From the NCBI RefSeq assembly GCF_000828635.1, contig NZ_AP012547.1, positions 2,976,001-3,040,000 of the forward strand: a stretch of 64,000 nucleotides of DNA, given 5' to 3'. A program made the translations under genes and the position numbers. Numbering within the stretch: the first letter of the stretch is position 1; each line of letters opens with the position of its first letter. This document shows, piece after piece, positions 36,086 through 45,637 of the stretch. Below the pieces are notes generated by a model. That model was not told the origin of the DNA. It saw nothing but the letters and a program-made list of their open reading frames with translations, and ran no database searches. This DNA comes from Sulfuritalea hydrogenivorans sk43H (GTDB taxonomy: Bacteria; Pseudomonadota; Gammaproteobacteria; Burkholderiales; Rhodocyclaceae).

Positions 36086-37243
36086 TCAAGCCTTCTTGGG
36101 CGCCGCCTTTTTGCCTCCGAAGAAATGGCTCACGGCCATGCGCCGGCTGACGTAGGTGTCCTGATCCCATTTCACGGCGCGCTCGGCGAATGCCCGTTGC
36201 GATTCGACGATTTCCTTGAACAGGGGATTTTCCGCCGATTTCTTTTCAAGAATCGCGTCCCACAGGGTGAGTTGCTTCTGCAGCAATGCATCGGGAGTCT
36301 TGTAGAACTTGACCTTGTCCTTGGTCTGCAACTCGATGTAGTCCTTGGAATAACGATCGATTGCCTTCCATGACATGTCGGCGGAAGCGGCTTCCACGGC
36401 ATTGTTTATGATCGCCTTCATCTTCGTCGGCAGGGCATCGTACTTCGGCTTGTTGAACATGATCTCGAAGGTCTCGGCGCTCTGATGGTAGCTTTGCAGC
36501 ATGCAGACCTTGGACACGTCAGGGAAGCCGAGCAGGCGGTCGGAGGTGGCGTTGTTGAACTCGGCGCCGTCAAGCAGGCCGCGGTCCATCGCCGGCACGA
36601 TCTCGCCGCCGGGCAGCGCATTCACCGCCGCACCCATCGCCGTGAACAAGTCGATCGCCAGGCCGTTGGTGCGGAACTTCAACCCCTTGAAATCTTCCGG
36701 CTTGGTGATCGGTTTCTTGAACCAGCCCAAGGGCTGCGTCGCCATCGGTCCGTAGAGGAAGGACTGCACCGTGCTGATGCCGATGGAATTGTAGAGCTTG
36801 GCCAGCAGTTCCTTGCCGCCGCCATACTTGTGCCAGGACAACAGCATGTTGGCATCCATGCCGAAGGCCGGACCGGAATTCCACAGGGCCAGGGCATTCT
36901 GCTTGCCATAGTGATAGCCCAGGACGCCATGGCCGCCGTCCAGCGTGCCTTTGGCAACCGCCTCCAGCAGGCCGAAAGCCGGAACCACCGCGCCGGCGGG
37001 AAGTACCTCGATCTTGAGATCGCCGCCGGTCATGTCGTTCGCCTTCTTGGCGAAATCGAGCGCGTATTCGTGGAAGATGTCTTTCGCCGGCCAGGTCGAT
37101 TGCCAGCGCATGTTGATCGGGCCGGCCTGAGCCTTGGCGATCATCGGAAAGCCAGCCGCCGCGGCACCCACGCCGCCGGTGACGGCGGCAGCGAGGAATT
37201 TGCGGCGAGACGGCTTCTGCTCGGGTTGCTTGGTGTCGGACAT
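36086..37243 (-). CDS. dctP: TRAP transporter substrate-binding protein (DctP), Tat-exported
   Basis: A 385-residue periplasmic binding protein. It starts with a twin-arginine signal (PSRRKFLAAAVTGG, cleavage near AKAQA, about residue 40), which is common in this DctP branch. Family features include LKIEVLPAGAVVPAFGLLEAV, GLKFRTNGLAIDLFTAMGA with the Arg that grips the carboxylate, and VPAMDRGLLDGAEF. The ligand is probably a carboxylate; I cannot say which. A near-perfect AGGAGGAGAC ribosome site precedes the ATG. It is the first gene of the minus-strand operon and is divergent from a FadR-type regulator. Confidence 0.93.
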   Translation of the reverse strand: MSDTKQPEQKPSRRKFLAAAVTGGVGAAAAGFPMIAKAQAGPINMRWQSTWPAKDIFHEYALDFAKKANDMTGGDLKIEVLPAGAVVPAFGLLEAVAKGTLDGGHGVLGYHYGKQNALALWNSGPAFGMDANMLLSWHKYGGGKELLAKLYNSIGISTVQSFLYGPMATQPLGWFKKPITKPEDFKGLKFRTNGLAIDLFTAMGAAVNALPGGEIVPAMDRGLLDGAEFNNATSDRLLGFPDVSKVCMLQSYHQSAETFEIMFNKPKYDALPTKMKAIINNAVEAASADMSWKAIDRYSKDYIELQTKDKVKFYKTPDALLQKQLTLWDAILEKKSAENPLFKEIVESQRAFAERAVKWDQDTYVSRRMAVSHFFGGKKAAPKKA

Positions 37244-37365
37244 AGTCTCCTCCTGAGAACAATTGTTGGTTTGTGACCGCTATTGGGGCTGTCGTAACAA
37301 CCTGCGGTCTCTATTTACATTCTTGGGAACTGCGCGTGACGAACCCACTTTACCAGAAACAGAAT

Positions 37366-37376
37366 TTGTCTGACAA
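37366..37376 (+). promoter_or_regulatory. FadR/FCD-type operator in the dctP-gntR gap
   Basis: TTGTCTGACAA is a perfect palindrome fitting the TNGT-N3-ACNA pattern known for GntR regulators of the FadR/FCD group. It lies 24 bases before the regulator's start, between it and the divergent TRAP operon, so autoregulation and control of dctP are likely. Confidence 0.6.
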
Positions 37377-37399
37377 TAGGACAACTATTAAAAGTGTAC

Positions 37400-38170
37400 A
37401 TGTCGAATACGCCCCCCCCATCCGTCGAACCCGGCACCGAGTTGAGCCGGATTGCACGACCCTTGAGGCTTTCCGAGGAGGTCTCGGGCGATCTGCAGCG
37501 CCGCATCGCCGCGGGCGAAATAAAGCCCGGCGAACGCCTGCCGACGGAAAAGGCACTCGGTGAGGCGTTTGGCGTCAGCCGCGCCGTGGTGCGCGAAGCC
37601 ATCGCGCGCCTGAAGGCCGATGGCCTGATCGAAACCCGCCAGGGCTCCGGGGCCTATGTGGTCGAAACGCCGAAAACCATCAACCTGCGCCTGTGGCAGG
37701 GCGCCGGCCCGGAGTTGGTCGAATTGCGTGACATCTTCGAACTGCGCGCCATGGTCGAGGGTGCCGTGGCGGAACTCGCGGCGCAGCGACGCGACGCGAC
37801 CGACCTCCGGATCATGGCGGAACACCTGCAAGCAATGGACGATGCGCTGGCCAACGGCAGCGACGGCACCGAGGCCGACGACAATTTCCATATCGCGATG
37901 GCGAGGGCCACGCGCAATTCCTATGTCAGCCGGCTGGTCGAATTCCTTGGCCGGCACTTTTCCGATTCGCGCAAGATGTCCTGGCGAGGTACTGACAGCG
38001 CGCAGGCCCTCCCACAGGAGGCCCAACGCGAGCATCGCGCGCTGTTCGAGGCCATTTCCCGCGGCAATGCCGAAAGCGCCCGCCGCTGCGCGCTCGACCA
38101 CCTGCGCGGGGCGGCCGGCCGCCTCGGCATCCAGCTGGCGTTCGATCTCGACAGGAAATCCCTGCCATAG
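37400..38170 (+). CDS. GntR-family (FadR/FCD subgroup) transcriptional regulator
   Basis: A 256-residue regulator with an N-terminal winged helix (LPTEKALGEAFGVSRAVVREAIARLKADGLIETRQGSGAYV) and a C-terminal all-helical FCD ligand domain. In the latter, ELRAMVEGAVAELAA and DDNFHIAMARATRN supply the expected metal-site Asp and His. The ATG at 37400 gives MSNTPPP; GTG 37394 two codons upstream is possible. It faces the TRAP operon across a 156-bp gap containing a matching palindrome, so it probably senses the transported carboxylate or a metabolite of it. Confidence 0.9.
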   Translation: MSNTPPPSVEPGTELSRIARPLRLSEEVSGDLQRRIAAGEIKPGERLPTEKALGEAFGVSRAVVREAIARLKADGLIETRQGSGAYVVETPKTINLRLWQGAGPELVELRDIFELRAMVEGAVAELAAQRRDATDLRIMAEHLQAMDDALANGSDGTEADDNFHIAMARATRNSYVSRLVEFLGRHFSDSRKMSWRGTDSAQALPQEAQREHRALFEAISRGNAESARRCALDHLRGAAGRLGIQLAFDLDRKSLP

Positions 38171-38234
38171 CGATTGCCCAGTGCAGGGGCTAAACTACGC
38201 GCCGCGCCGCCCTTATCGAGGTTCAACCACCCCC

Positions 38235-38960
38235 ATGCTCGACATATCGACCGCCGCATTCTGGATCGCGGTACTGCAAATCATCCTGATCGACATCCTG
38301 CTCGGCGGCGACAACGCCGTCGTCATTGCACTGGCCTGCCGCAAGCTGCCCGCAGAGCAGCGCAAGAAGGGCATCTTCTGGGGTGTCGTGGGCGCCATCG
38401 GCCTGCGCATCGTGCTGATCTTTTTCGCCCTGCAATTGCTCGCCGTCCCCTGGCTCAAGATCGTCGGCGCCCTGCTGCTGTTCTGGATCGGCGTCAAGCT
38501 GCTGCTGCCCGAAGAAGATGCCCATGGCGACGTTGCCGCCTCGACCACGCTGGCCGGCGCGATCAAGACCATCATCGTCGCCGACGCCGTGATGAGCCTG
38601 GACAACGTCATCGCCGTGGCCGGCGCCGCCAACGGCAGCATGGTACTGGTGACCTTCGGCATCCTGGTCTCGATCCCGATCGTGGTCTGGGGCAGCCAGC
38701 TGGTGCTGAAACTGATGGACCGCTACCCCATCGTGATCACCGCCGGCGGTGCCCTGCTCGGCTGGATCGGCGGCGGCATGATCGTCACCGATCCGGCCCT
38801 GCCGGCGAACCTGCTCAGCGGGATTCCTTACGCCAAGACCCTGGCGGCCATTGGCGGCGCAGTGCTGGTGGTGCTCATCGGCAAATGGCTGGCGTTGCGC
38901 GCCGCGCCGCGCGCGGCCGTCGAACTTACCGTCAACGATTCCACGAAAGGCTCATCATGA
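38235..38960 (+). CDS. TerC family membrane protein
   Basis: A 241-residue membrane protein with about seven helices. The metal-binding signatures LLGGDNAVVIALA and ADAVMSLDNVIAVAG are intact, as in the TerC/Alx/YjbE family tied to manganese export and tellurite resistance. The ATG at 38235 gives MLDISTAAFWIA. Its TGA overlaps the ATG of the following universal stress gene (ATGA), so the two are coupled. The role in metal homeostasis is from the family, not from local evidence. Confidence 0.9.
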   Translation: MLDISTAAFWIAVLQIILIDILLGGDNAVVIALACRKLPAEQRKKGIFWGVVGAIGLRIVLIFFALQLLAVPWLKIVGALLLFWIGVKLLLPEEDAHGDVAASTTLAGAIKTIIVADAVMSLDNVIAVAGAANGSMVLVTFGILVSIPIVVWGSQLVLKLMDRYPIVITAGGALLGWIGGGMIVTDPALPANLLSGIPYAKTLAAIGGAVLVVLIGKWLALRAAPRAAVELTVNDSTKGSS

Positions 38961-39385
38961 CGCAAAAATGGCTAGTGCCGATCGACGGCTCCGACATTGC
39001 GCTGCACTCGGTGGCCTGGATCGCCAGGCACGCAGCAGACTGGCGCGAACCGCCGCAAATTCTCCTGATCAACGTGCAGGCGTCGCTGCCCGGCGATATC
39101 GGGCGTTTCATCGACGCCGAGACGCTCCGCGAATTTCACCTCGAAGCCGGCATGGCCGCGCTTGCCCCGGCGCGGGACCAGCTCAAGGCGGCCGGCTTCA
39201 CCGCCGAGCTGCACGTCATGGTCGGCGAAGCGGCTGCCACCATCACGGCCTTCGCCGACAGCCACGGCTGCAGCCAGATCCTGATCGGTACCCGCGGCCA
39301 CAGCGGACTCGCCGGCACCCTGCTCGGCTCGGTGGCGATGAAGGTCGTGCATCTGTCCAACGTGCCGGTGCTGCTGGTCAGGTAA
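38957..39385 (+). CDS. Universal stress protein (UspA family)
   Basis: The 142-residue protein has the UspA alpha/beta fold with the ATP-binding type signature GTRGHSGLAGTLLGSVAM and a C-terminal VPVLLVR. It is coupled to the TerC gene by an ATGA overlap. A copy of the dispersed 22-bp motif begins 2 bases after its stop codon, and a C5T3 hairpin (39453-39473) follows. Confidence 0.9.
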   Translation: MTQKWLVPIDGSDIALHSVAWIARHAADWREPPQILLINVQASLPGDIGRFIDAETLREFHLEAGMAALAPARDQLKAAGFTAELHVMVGEAAATITAFADSHGCSQILIGTRGHSGLAGTLLGSVAMKVVHLSNVPVLLVR

Positions 39386-39387
39386 AT

Positions 39388-39409
39388 CGCCGTCCCGCCA
39401 GCGCCGACT
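39388..39409 (-). repeat. Dispersed 22-bp motif copy after the UspA gene
   Basis: It matches the consensus perfectly and is identical to the copies at 40733 and 57319. It starts 2 bases after the uspA-type stop codon, in non-coding DNA. Confidence 0.88.
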
Positions 39410-39452
39410 TTTCCGCTTTTCCTGAGCTGCCGCAGGCGGCCTGACTTCGTCA

Positions 39453-39473
39453 CCCCCTTTCCATGAAAGGGGG
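39453..39473 (+). terminator. Possible weak terminator/hairpin after the UspA gene
   Basis: CCCCCTTT and AAAGGGGG arms pair around CCATG, but no T-run follows. It may end the terC-uspA transcript or be a repeat-type palindrome. Confidence 0.35.
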
Positions 39474-39495
39474 CCGGGGGGATTGTCCATAAAAT

Positions 39496-39526
39496 GACTT
39501 CCCACCCCCGTCGGGGGTGGGAAGTC
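39496..39526 (-). terminator. Terminator of the RNase P RNA gene
   Basis: GACTTCCCACCCCC pairs perfectly with GGGGGTGGGAAGTC around three bases and, on the minus strand, is followed by ATTTTAT. It lies directly after the conserved 3' end of rnpB. Confidence 0.8.
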
Positions 39527-39940
39527 CGCCGATAAGCCGGGTTCTGTCGTGGGCAACCATTCCTCTGGGACCGCCGTTGCCGACGGCCTCTAGCAGCCTA
39601 CCCGGGAGCGACGCGAGCCACGCCATTACTCCCCTATTTGGCCTTGCCCCGAATGAGGTTTGCCATGCCGTCCGTGTTACCACGTCCGCGGTGGGCTCTT
39701 ACCCCACCATTTCACCCTTACCGGCCCTTTCTTTCCTTCATCGCAGCGAGCTGCTCTTCAGAAAAGGACTTTGCCGCCTTGCGGCGTCTAAGTCGGGCTT
39801 AGGCGGTATCTTTCTGTTGCACTGTCTGTCGCCTTGGGTCTTTCGACTTATAGCGCCCGGCCGTTAGCCGGCATTCCGCTCTATGGGGCCCGGACTTTCC
39901 TCCAAGCACTTTCATGCTCAGCGGTTGCCTGGCGAACTTC
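39525..39940 (-). ncRNA. rnpB: RNase P RNA (bacterial type A)
   Basis: The catalytic RNA of RNase P trims tRNA precursors. On the minus strand the 5' part reads GAAGTTCGCCAGGCAACCGC and is followed by the hallmark GGAGGAAAGTCCGGGC. The 3' part has the conserved AGAACCCGGCTTATCGG. The length (about 415 nt) is normal. Its 5' end overlaps the last 23 bases of the DUF3025 gene on the same strand. A TACAAT minus-10 box (39949-39954, minus strand) lies about 9-14 bases upstream within that coding sequence; the minus-35 is weak. This accounts for the 532-bp protein-free stretch between the UspA and DUF3025 genes. Confidence 0.95.
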
Positions 39941-40718
39941 CCGGGCGCATTGTACGCGCCGGACGAAACTGGCGCGTGTCGTCGTAGTAATCAGGCCGCT
40001 CGTTATCCGCCGTGGCGCCGGGAATACCGAGCAATGGCAGCGGTTGCCAGTCGCGCGGCGAAAATTGCGAATTGTCGAATAACACGGCCAGGCGCACATC
40101 GAGCGCGGCCAGCGCCGCCGCCTCGGGCAGCTCCAGCCACGCCTCATCGACGTCGACAAACATGGCTTTGCCGCACAGCCCGACAAAGGGCGCGGCCAAT
40201 GCATCGTGGCTGGCGTGGCCGAAGACGATGAAGCGGGTGGTGCGCAGCAACTCTTCGCGCCGCTCGACAAAAACTTCCCGCCAGCGATGCGCGCACAAGG
40301 CCGACCAGAGATCGGGGCAGGCACCCGCCACGACCACGCCGCATTCGTCGAACTGGGTCAACGCGTCGCGCAGCGGGCCGCGCGCGGCGCTACCCTGCTT
40401 TTGCAACACCTCGAGCGCGGCAACGTGGCGTCGATTGAGTGCCGCCTTGGTCCGGGGGAAACTCAGCCAGATCAGCGCATTGAACAGATCATGCAAATTG
40501 TCGGGTCGCGTCGCAATCTCGCCGCGCAGAAACGCCCGCGCCTCGTAGCCTTCCGAGTCTTCCGGTGGCGCCACAAAGCGCAATGCCGCGCCATTCCCGG
40601 TGCGCAACCCGCGCTGCCGCGCCACTTCATTCAAGCAGGAAATATCCGGCGTTCCGGCGGCAAACCAGGGCTGAAGGAAGGCCGAGAGCGGATGAAGGCC
40701 CGCTCCGCCCACGGTCAT
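39918..40718 (-). CDS. DUF3025 family protein
   Basis: A 266-residue protein of unknown function. The conserved block DNLHDLFNALIWLSFPRTKAALNRRHV is the family signature, and LPLLGIPGATADN near the end is also typical. It seems cytoplasmic, with no membrane helix. Its ATG overlaps the stop of the upstream lipoprotein gene (ATGA), which itself follows pyrC, and the pyrC-DUF3025 neighbourhood is common in betaproteobacteria. Its 3' end contains the likely rnpB promoter and runs into rnpB. Confidence 0.88.
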   Translation of the reverse strand: MTVGGAGLHPLSAFLQPWFAAGTPDISCLNEVARQRGLRTGNGAALRFVAPPEDSEGYEARAFLRGEIATRPDNLHDLFNALIWLSFPRTKAALNRRHVAALEVLQKQGSAARGPLRDALTQFDECGVVVAGACPDLWSALCAHRWREVFVERREELLRTTRFIVFGHASHDALAAPFVGLCGKAMFVDVDEAWLELPEAAALAALDVRLAVLFDNSQFSPRDWQPLPLLGIPGATADNERPDYYDDTRQFRPARTMRPGSSPGNR

Positions 40719-41158
40719 TGTTTTGGCGCGGAAGTCGGCGCTGGCGGGACGGCGGCCGGCGCTTCCTGACTCTTGTATTCGAGTGTGCCGTCCTTGACCT
40801 GGAAACTGCCGATCACGTCACCCGGCGCCGGCGGCGCTTCCTTGAACTGCTCGAAGCGGCAGGTCCTGGTCTCGGTAACATACCAGCGCTTCCCGGAATT
40901 CAGGATGAATACGCCGGGTTCGGTGCGATACACATCGATCTTGACTTTGTCGCCCACCAGCTCCTTCAGCGGATAGCGCCGCTGGCAATCCGGGAAGCGC
41001 GCGACGACAAATTCGGTATCCCAATCGCTGCCGATAAAGGCCTGCTGCCGTGTCAGGGTCAAGGAATGCTGCCCATCGGTAATCAGGTAGGCGGCATGCT
41101 GCGTGTCGCCGCAGGCAGTCAACAAGAAAATCGAGAGCAGGGCAAAAACGTGCTTCAT
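40715..41158 (-). CDS. Putative lipoprotein downstream of pyrC
   Basis: A 147-residue protein with a lipoprotein signal (MKHVFALLSIFLLTACGD; lipobox LTAC, Cys18). The mature part has a repeated-strand pattern and several Cys residues but no domain I recognise. The Pro/Ala-rich C-terminus APAAVPPAPTSAPKQ is encoded over a perfect copy of the dispersed motif (40733-40754), so the tail may be repeat-derived. I chose ATG 41158 for the signal peptide. It lies 4 bases after pyrC and is coupled to the DUF3025 gene. Confidence 0.78.
   Translation of the reverse strand: MKHVFALLSIFLLTACGDTQHAAYLITDGQHSLTLTRQQAFIGSDWDTEFVVARFPDCQRRYPLKELVGDKVKIDVYRTEPGVFILNSGKRWYVTETRTCRFEQFKEAPPAPGDVIGSFQVKDGTLEYKSQEAPAAVPPAPTSAPKQ
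40733..40754 (+). repeat. Dispersed 22-bp motif copy at the lipoprotein C-terminus
   Basis: It is a perfect consensus copy, identical to those at 39388 and 57319. It encodes AAVPPAPTS close to the C-terminus of the minus-strand lipoprotein. Confidence 0.88.
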
Positions 41159-41162
41159 CGCA

Positions 41163-42197
41163 TTACTCCAGACGCCAGGCAATGGATTCGCCCGCACGCA
41201 GCGGCACCAATCGATCGCCGCCAAGATAGTCGAGGCTCAAGGGTACGGCAAGGGCGTCGCGCCGCAAGGTGATTTTCTCGGTGTTGCGCGGCAGACCATA
41301 GTAGTCGGGGCCAAAAAAGCTGGCGAAGGCTTCCAGCCGGTCGAGTGCGCCGGCGGCCTCGAAGGCTTCGGCATACAACTCGATGCCGGCATGCGCCGTG
41401 TAGCAGCCGGCGCAACCGCAAGCCGTTTCCTTGGCGCTTTGCGCATGCGGCGCCGAATCGGTGCCGAGGAAGAATTTCGGATTGCCCGAGATCGCCGCCG
41501 CCACCAATGCCTGGCGGTGGCTCTCGCGCTTGAGCACCGGCAGGCAGTAGTGATGCGGGCGAATCCCGCCGGCAAAGATCGCGTTGCGATTGAGCAGCAG
41601 ATGGTGCGCCGTCAGGGTACCGGCGACGTTGGCGCCGCCGGCCTTGACGAAGTCGATGCCGTTCCGGGTGGTGATATGTTCCAGCACCACTTTCAAGCCC
41701 GGAAAATCTCGCAGCAACGGCTTCAGCACGGTATCGATGAACACCGCTTCGCGGTCGAAGATATCCACGGCCGGATCGGTGACTTCGCCATGCACCAGCA
41801 GGGGCACGCCGAGCTTTTCCATGCGCGCCAGGGTCGCCGCGCACTTCTTGAGGTCGCTGACGCCGGCGTCGGAGTTGGTGGTCGCCCCGGCCGGATAGAG
41901 TTTGATCGCATGAACGAAGCCACTGGCCCTGACCGCATCGATTTCTGTCGGCGGCATGTTGTCGGTCAGGTACAAGGTCATCAGCGGCGTGAAGCCCATG
42001 CCCGCGGGCAGTGCCGCAAGAATCCTGTCGCGATAGGCGGCGGCCAGCGCGACGGTGGTCACCGGCGGCTTCAGGTTGGGCATGACGACGGCGCGGGCAA
42101 AGCGCCGCGCCGTGTCGGGCAGGACGGCGGCCAGCGCCTCGCCATCGCGCAGATGCAAGTGCCAGTCGTCGGGCCGGGTGATGGTGAGGGTCTGCAT
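41163..42197 (-). CDS. pyrC: Dihydroorotase, type II
   Basis: The 344-residue zinc enzyme forms dihydroorotate from carbamoyl aspartate in pyrimidine synthesis. DDWHLHLRD supplies the first two metal histidines, [13 protein letters not shown] the carbamylated Lys, LEHITT and TAHHL the further histidines, and GTDSAPHA the catalytic Asp. Its length and sequence are typical of the E. coli-like class. It is the first gene of the pyrC-lipoprotein-DUF3025 operon and lies only 8 bases from the end of rsmI on the same strand. Confidence 0.95.
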   Translation of the reverse strand: MQTLTITRPDDWHLHLRDGEALAAVLPDTARRFARAVVMPNLKPPVTTVALAAAYRDRILAALPAGMGFTPLMTLYLTDNMPPTEIDAVRASGFVHAIKLYPAGATTNSDAGVSDLKKCAATLARMEKLGVPLLVHGEVTDPAVDIFDREAVFIDTVLKPLLRDFPGLKVVLEHITTRNGIDFVKAGGANVAGTLTAHHLLLNRNAIFAGGIRPHHYCLPVLKRESHRQALVAAAISGNPKFFLGTDSAPHAQSAKETACGCAGCYTAHAGIELYAEAFEAAGALDRLEAFASFFGPDYYGLPRNTEKITLRRDALAVPLSLDYLGGDRLVPLRAGESIAWRLE

Positions 42198-42205
42198 GGC
42201 GGCGA

Positions 42206-43045
42206 TTATACGGCGGCGTCCTTCAGCTCCAGTGCCCGCGCATACAGCGCATTCTTCGGCTGGCCGGTGATTTCCGCCGCCAGCTTGGCGGCCTGTTTCA
42301 CCGGCAGCTCGGTCAGCAGCGCGGCCAGCACGCGCTCGGTCTCGGCATCCATGCCCTCTCGCGCCGGCGGCGCGGAAACCACCAGCACGAATTCGCCGCG
42401 CTGGTGGTTGGCATCTGCCGCCAGCCAGGCCGGCGCGACAGGCAAGGGCATGCGCTCGATCTGCTCGAACAGCTTGGTCAGTTCGCGGGCGATGACGATT
42501 TCGCGTTGCGGCTGGAGCAGCGCGACAAGTTCGGCCACGGTTTCCATCACTCGATGCGGCGCTTCGTAGAACACCAGTGCCGCATCGACGGCCGCCAGTT
42601 GCGCAATCGCCGTCTTGCGGGCGCCGACTTTCGCGGGCAGGAATCCCGCGAACAGAAAGCGCTGATCGGCAAGGCCGGCCGCCGACATCGCCGCGATCGC
42701 CGCATTCGGCCCCGGCAGCGGAATCACCCGGAAACCGGCGGCGCGCACCGCCGCCACCGCACGCGCGCCCGGATCGGAGACGCCCGGCGTGCCGGCATCC
42801 GATACCAGCGCGACGCGCTTGCCCTCGCCCAGCAGGCGGATCAGCTTCTCGGCAGCCTCATTCTCGTTGTGCTGATGCAGCGCCAGCGTCGGCACCTTGA
42901 TGCCGTGATGATCCAGTAAATGGCGGGCATGGCGGGTGTCCTCGCAGGCCACCAGGTCGACGCCACGCAGGGTTTCCAGCGCGCGCAGGGTGATGTCGCC
43001 GAGGTTTCCGATCGGCGTGGCGACGACATACAATGCATTTTCCAT
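42206..43045 (-). CDS. rsmI: 16S rRNA (cytidine-1402-2'-O)-methyltransferase
   Basis: The 279-residue SAM enzyme methylates C1402 in the ribosomal decoding centre. The [19 protein letters not shown] start, [26 protein letters not shown] and YEAPHRV motifs are all typical. ATG 43045 is preferred; ATG 43054 (MPDMENAL) is a near alternative. It is divergent from yraN across about 15 bases, as expected from the rsmI-yraN-diaA-dolP cluster known in proteobacteria. A degenerate dispersed-motif match (42608-42629) lies under [11 protein letters not shown]. Confidence 0.94.
   Translation of the reverse strand: MENALYVVATPIGNLGDITLRALETLRGVDLVACEDTRHARHLLDHHGIKVPTLALHQHNENEAAEKLIRLLGEGKRVALVSDAGTPGVSDPGARAVAAVRAAGFRVIPLPGPNAAIAAMSAAGLADQRFLFAGFLPAKVGARKTAIAQLAAVDAALVFYEAPHRVMETVAELVALLQPQREIVIARELTKLFEQIERMPLPVAPAWLAADANHQRGEFVLVVSAPPAREGMDAETERVLAALLTELPVKQAAKLAAEITGQPKNALYARALELKDAAV
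42608..42629 (-). repeat. Possible degenerate dispersed-motif copy in rsmI
   Basis: The two ends (AGTCGGCGC and ACGGCG) match, but several middle bases differ. The coded KVGARKTA fits ordinary RsmI sequence, so this is weak and may be chance. Confidence 0.25.
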
Positions 43046-43060
43046 GTCCGGCATTCTTGC

Positions 43061-43414
43061 ATGAACACGAGACAAGCCAAAGGCCAAGCCGCGGAACAAA
43101 TGGCAGCTGACTATTTGCAGCGCCAGGGGCTCAAGCTGATCGAACGCAACTTCCGGGTGAAGGGCGGCGAGATCGACCTGGTCTGCCGCGACGGCAAGAC
43201 CACGGTGTTCGTCGAGGTTCGCCTGAGAAGCCGCGGCGATTTCGGCGGCGCCGCGGCCAGCATCACGCCCACCAAGCAGGCCCGGCTGATCCTCGCCGCG
43301 CGGCACTGGCTGGCGCGCCACGGCGAATCGCCCTGCCGCTTCGATTGCGTGCTGTTCGACGGCGCCGAAACCCAGCACATTGAATGGTTGCGCAATGCGT
43401 TTTCTGCTGACTAG
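43061..43414 (+). CDS. yraN: UPF0102 family protein YraN (nuclease-like fold)
   Basis: The 117-residue protein has the restriction-endonuclease-like core [22 protein letters not shown], whose Glu, Asp and Glu-x-Lys/Arg positions match the family. A C-terminal helix and RFDCVLFDG strand complete the fold. Its cellular role is unknown. It is divergent from rsmI and overlaps the start of the next gene (43395) by about 20 bases, so it begins the yraN-HIRAN-diaA-dolP transcript. Confidence 0.92.
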
Positions 43415-43772
43415 ACTCCTGCTCGGCCTCGGCCTTGCCGTCAGCCTGACGGCGCTGGCCGGCGACGTCCGCATCCTGGTGCAAAGCTCGCCCCTCGCGG
43501 GTTTCCAGTACCACGCGGGGGAAACCCTGTGGCAGGAAATGCACGAGGGCGACCGCCTGCTGCTGGTGCGCGAGGCCGACAACCCCCACGACGCCAACGC
43601 GGTTCGTGTCGAATGGCGCGGACGGAAACTGGGCTACCTGCCGCGCGCCGAAAACCGCGGCGTGGCTGCCGCGATGGATGGCGGCGAGCCCGTGGATGCC
43701 CGCATCGCCAAATTGCGCCAGCACCGGAACCCCTGGCAGCGGGTGCTGATCGAAGTATTTGTCGTGCTCTAG
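43395..43772 (+). CDS. HIRAN domain protein with signal peptide
   Basis: The 125-residue protein begins with a signal peptide ([22 protein letters not shown], cleavage near residue 23). A stand-alone HIRAN domain follows: [34 protein letters not shown] and [10 protein letters not shown] are its landmarks. HIRAN domains normally bind single-stranded DNA ends inside helicases such as HLTF, so an exported version is unexpected and its ligand is unknown. ATG 43395 is chosen over TTG 43380 because it starts the signal peptide. It lies between yraN and diaA, a place that differs from the enteric cluster. Confidence 0.85.
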
Positions 43773-43854
43773 GCCCCCTATTCCGGCCTCGGCCCGGCGC
43801 CGGGGAGGGCTATCCTCATCCGTTAAAATGTCCGCCCACCCAGCAAAGACCTGA

Positions 43855-45125
<1,271 letters not shown>

Positions 45126-45136
45126 CCCAGTACAAG

Positions 45137-45154
45137 AGTCGGCGCCGCATGGCG
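45137..45154 (+). repeat. Possible degenerate dispersed-motif copy before hldE-C gene
   Basis: AGTCGGCGCC is followed by CATGGCG, so the right end and middle are shortened. It overlaps the ATG at 45149. Weak evidence only. Confidence 0.25.
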
Positions 45155-45637
45155 TATCCGCCCCCGGCCTTCGAGGCCAAGATCGCCGCCCCGGCAGACC
45201 TCGCCGGGCGTATCGCGCTGCTGCCGCGGCCGCTGGTGTTTACCAACGGCTGCTTCGACATCCTGCATCGCGGCCATGTCACCTATCTGGCCCAGGCTCG
45301 CAACCTCGGCGCCTCGCTGATCGTTGCTGCTAATTCCGATGCTTCGGTCAAGCGCCTGGGCAAGGGCGACGACCGGCCGGTCAACCCGCTGGCCGACCGC
45401 ATGGCGCTGCTGGCCGCGCTCGAATGCGTGTCGCTGGTGACCTGGTTCGACGAGGATACGCCGCTCCAGCGCATCCTCGATTGCCGGCCCGACGTGCTGG
45501 TCAAGGGCGGCGACTGGGCGGTGGAAAAAATCGTCGGCTACCGGGAAGTGATGGCCTGGGGCGGCGCGGTGCATTCCATCCCCTTCATCCACGAACGCTC
45601 GACCACGGGGCTGATGGAGAAGATACGCCGGCTTTAA
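45149..45637 (+). CDS. rfaE2: D-glycero-beta-D-manno-heptose 1-phosphate adenylyltransferase
   Basis: The 162-residue nucleotidyltransferase matches the C-terminal half of HldE and makes ADP-heptose for lipopolysaccharide core. TNGCFDILHRGHVTYL contains the HxGH motif, DRPVNPLADRMALLAAL follows, and the ISTxG-type end is RSTTGLMEKIRR. The kinase half is not encoded here, as is usual when the gene is split. The stop TAA is part of a TTAA tract that also supplies the stop of the convergent gene, next to a dispersed-motif copy. Confidence 0.93.
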   Translation: MAYPPPAFEAKIAAPADLAGRIALLPRPLVFTNGCFDILHRGHVTYLAQARNLGASLIVAANSDASVKRLGKGDDRPVNPLADRMALLAALECVSLVTWFDEDTPLQRILDCRPDVLVKGGDWAVEKIVGYREVMAWGGAVHSIPFIHERSTTGLMEKIRRL

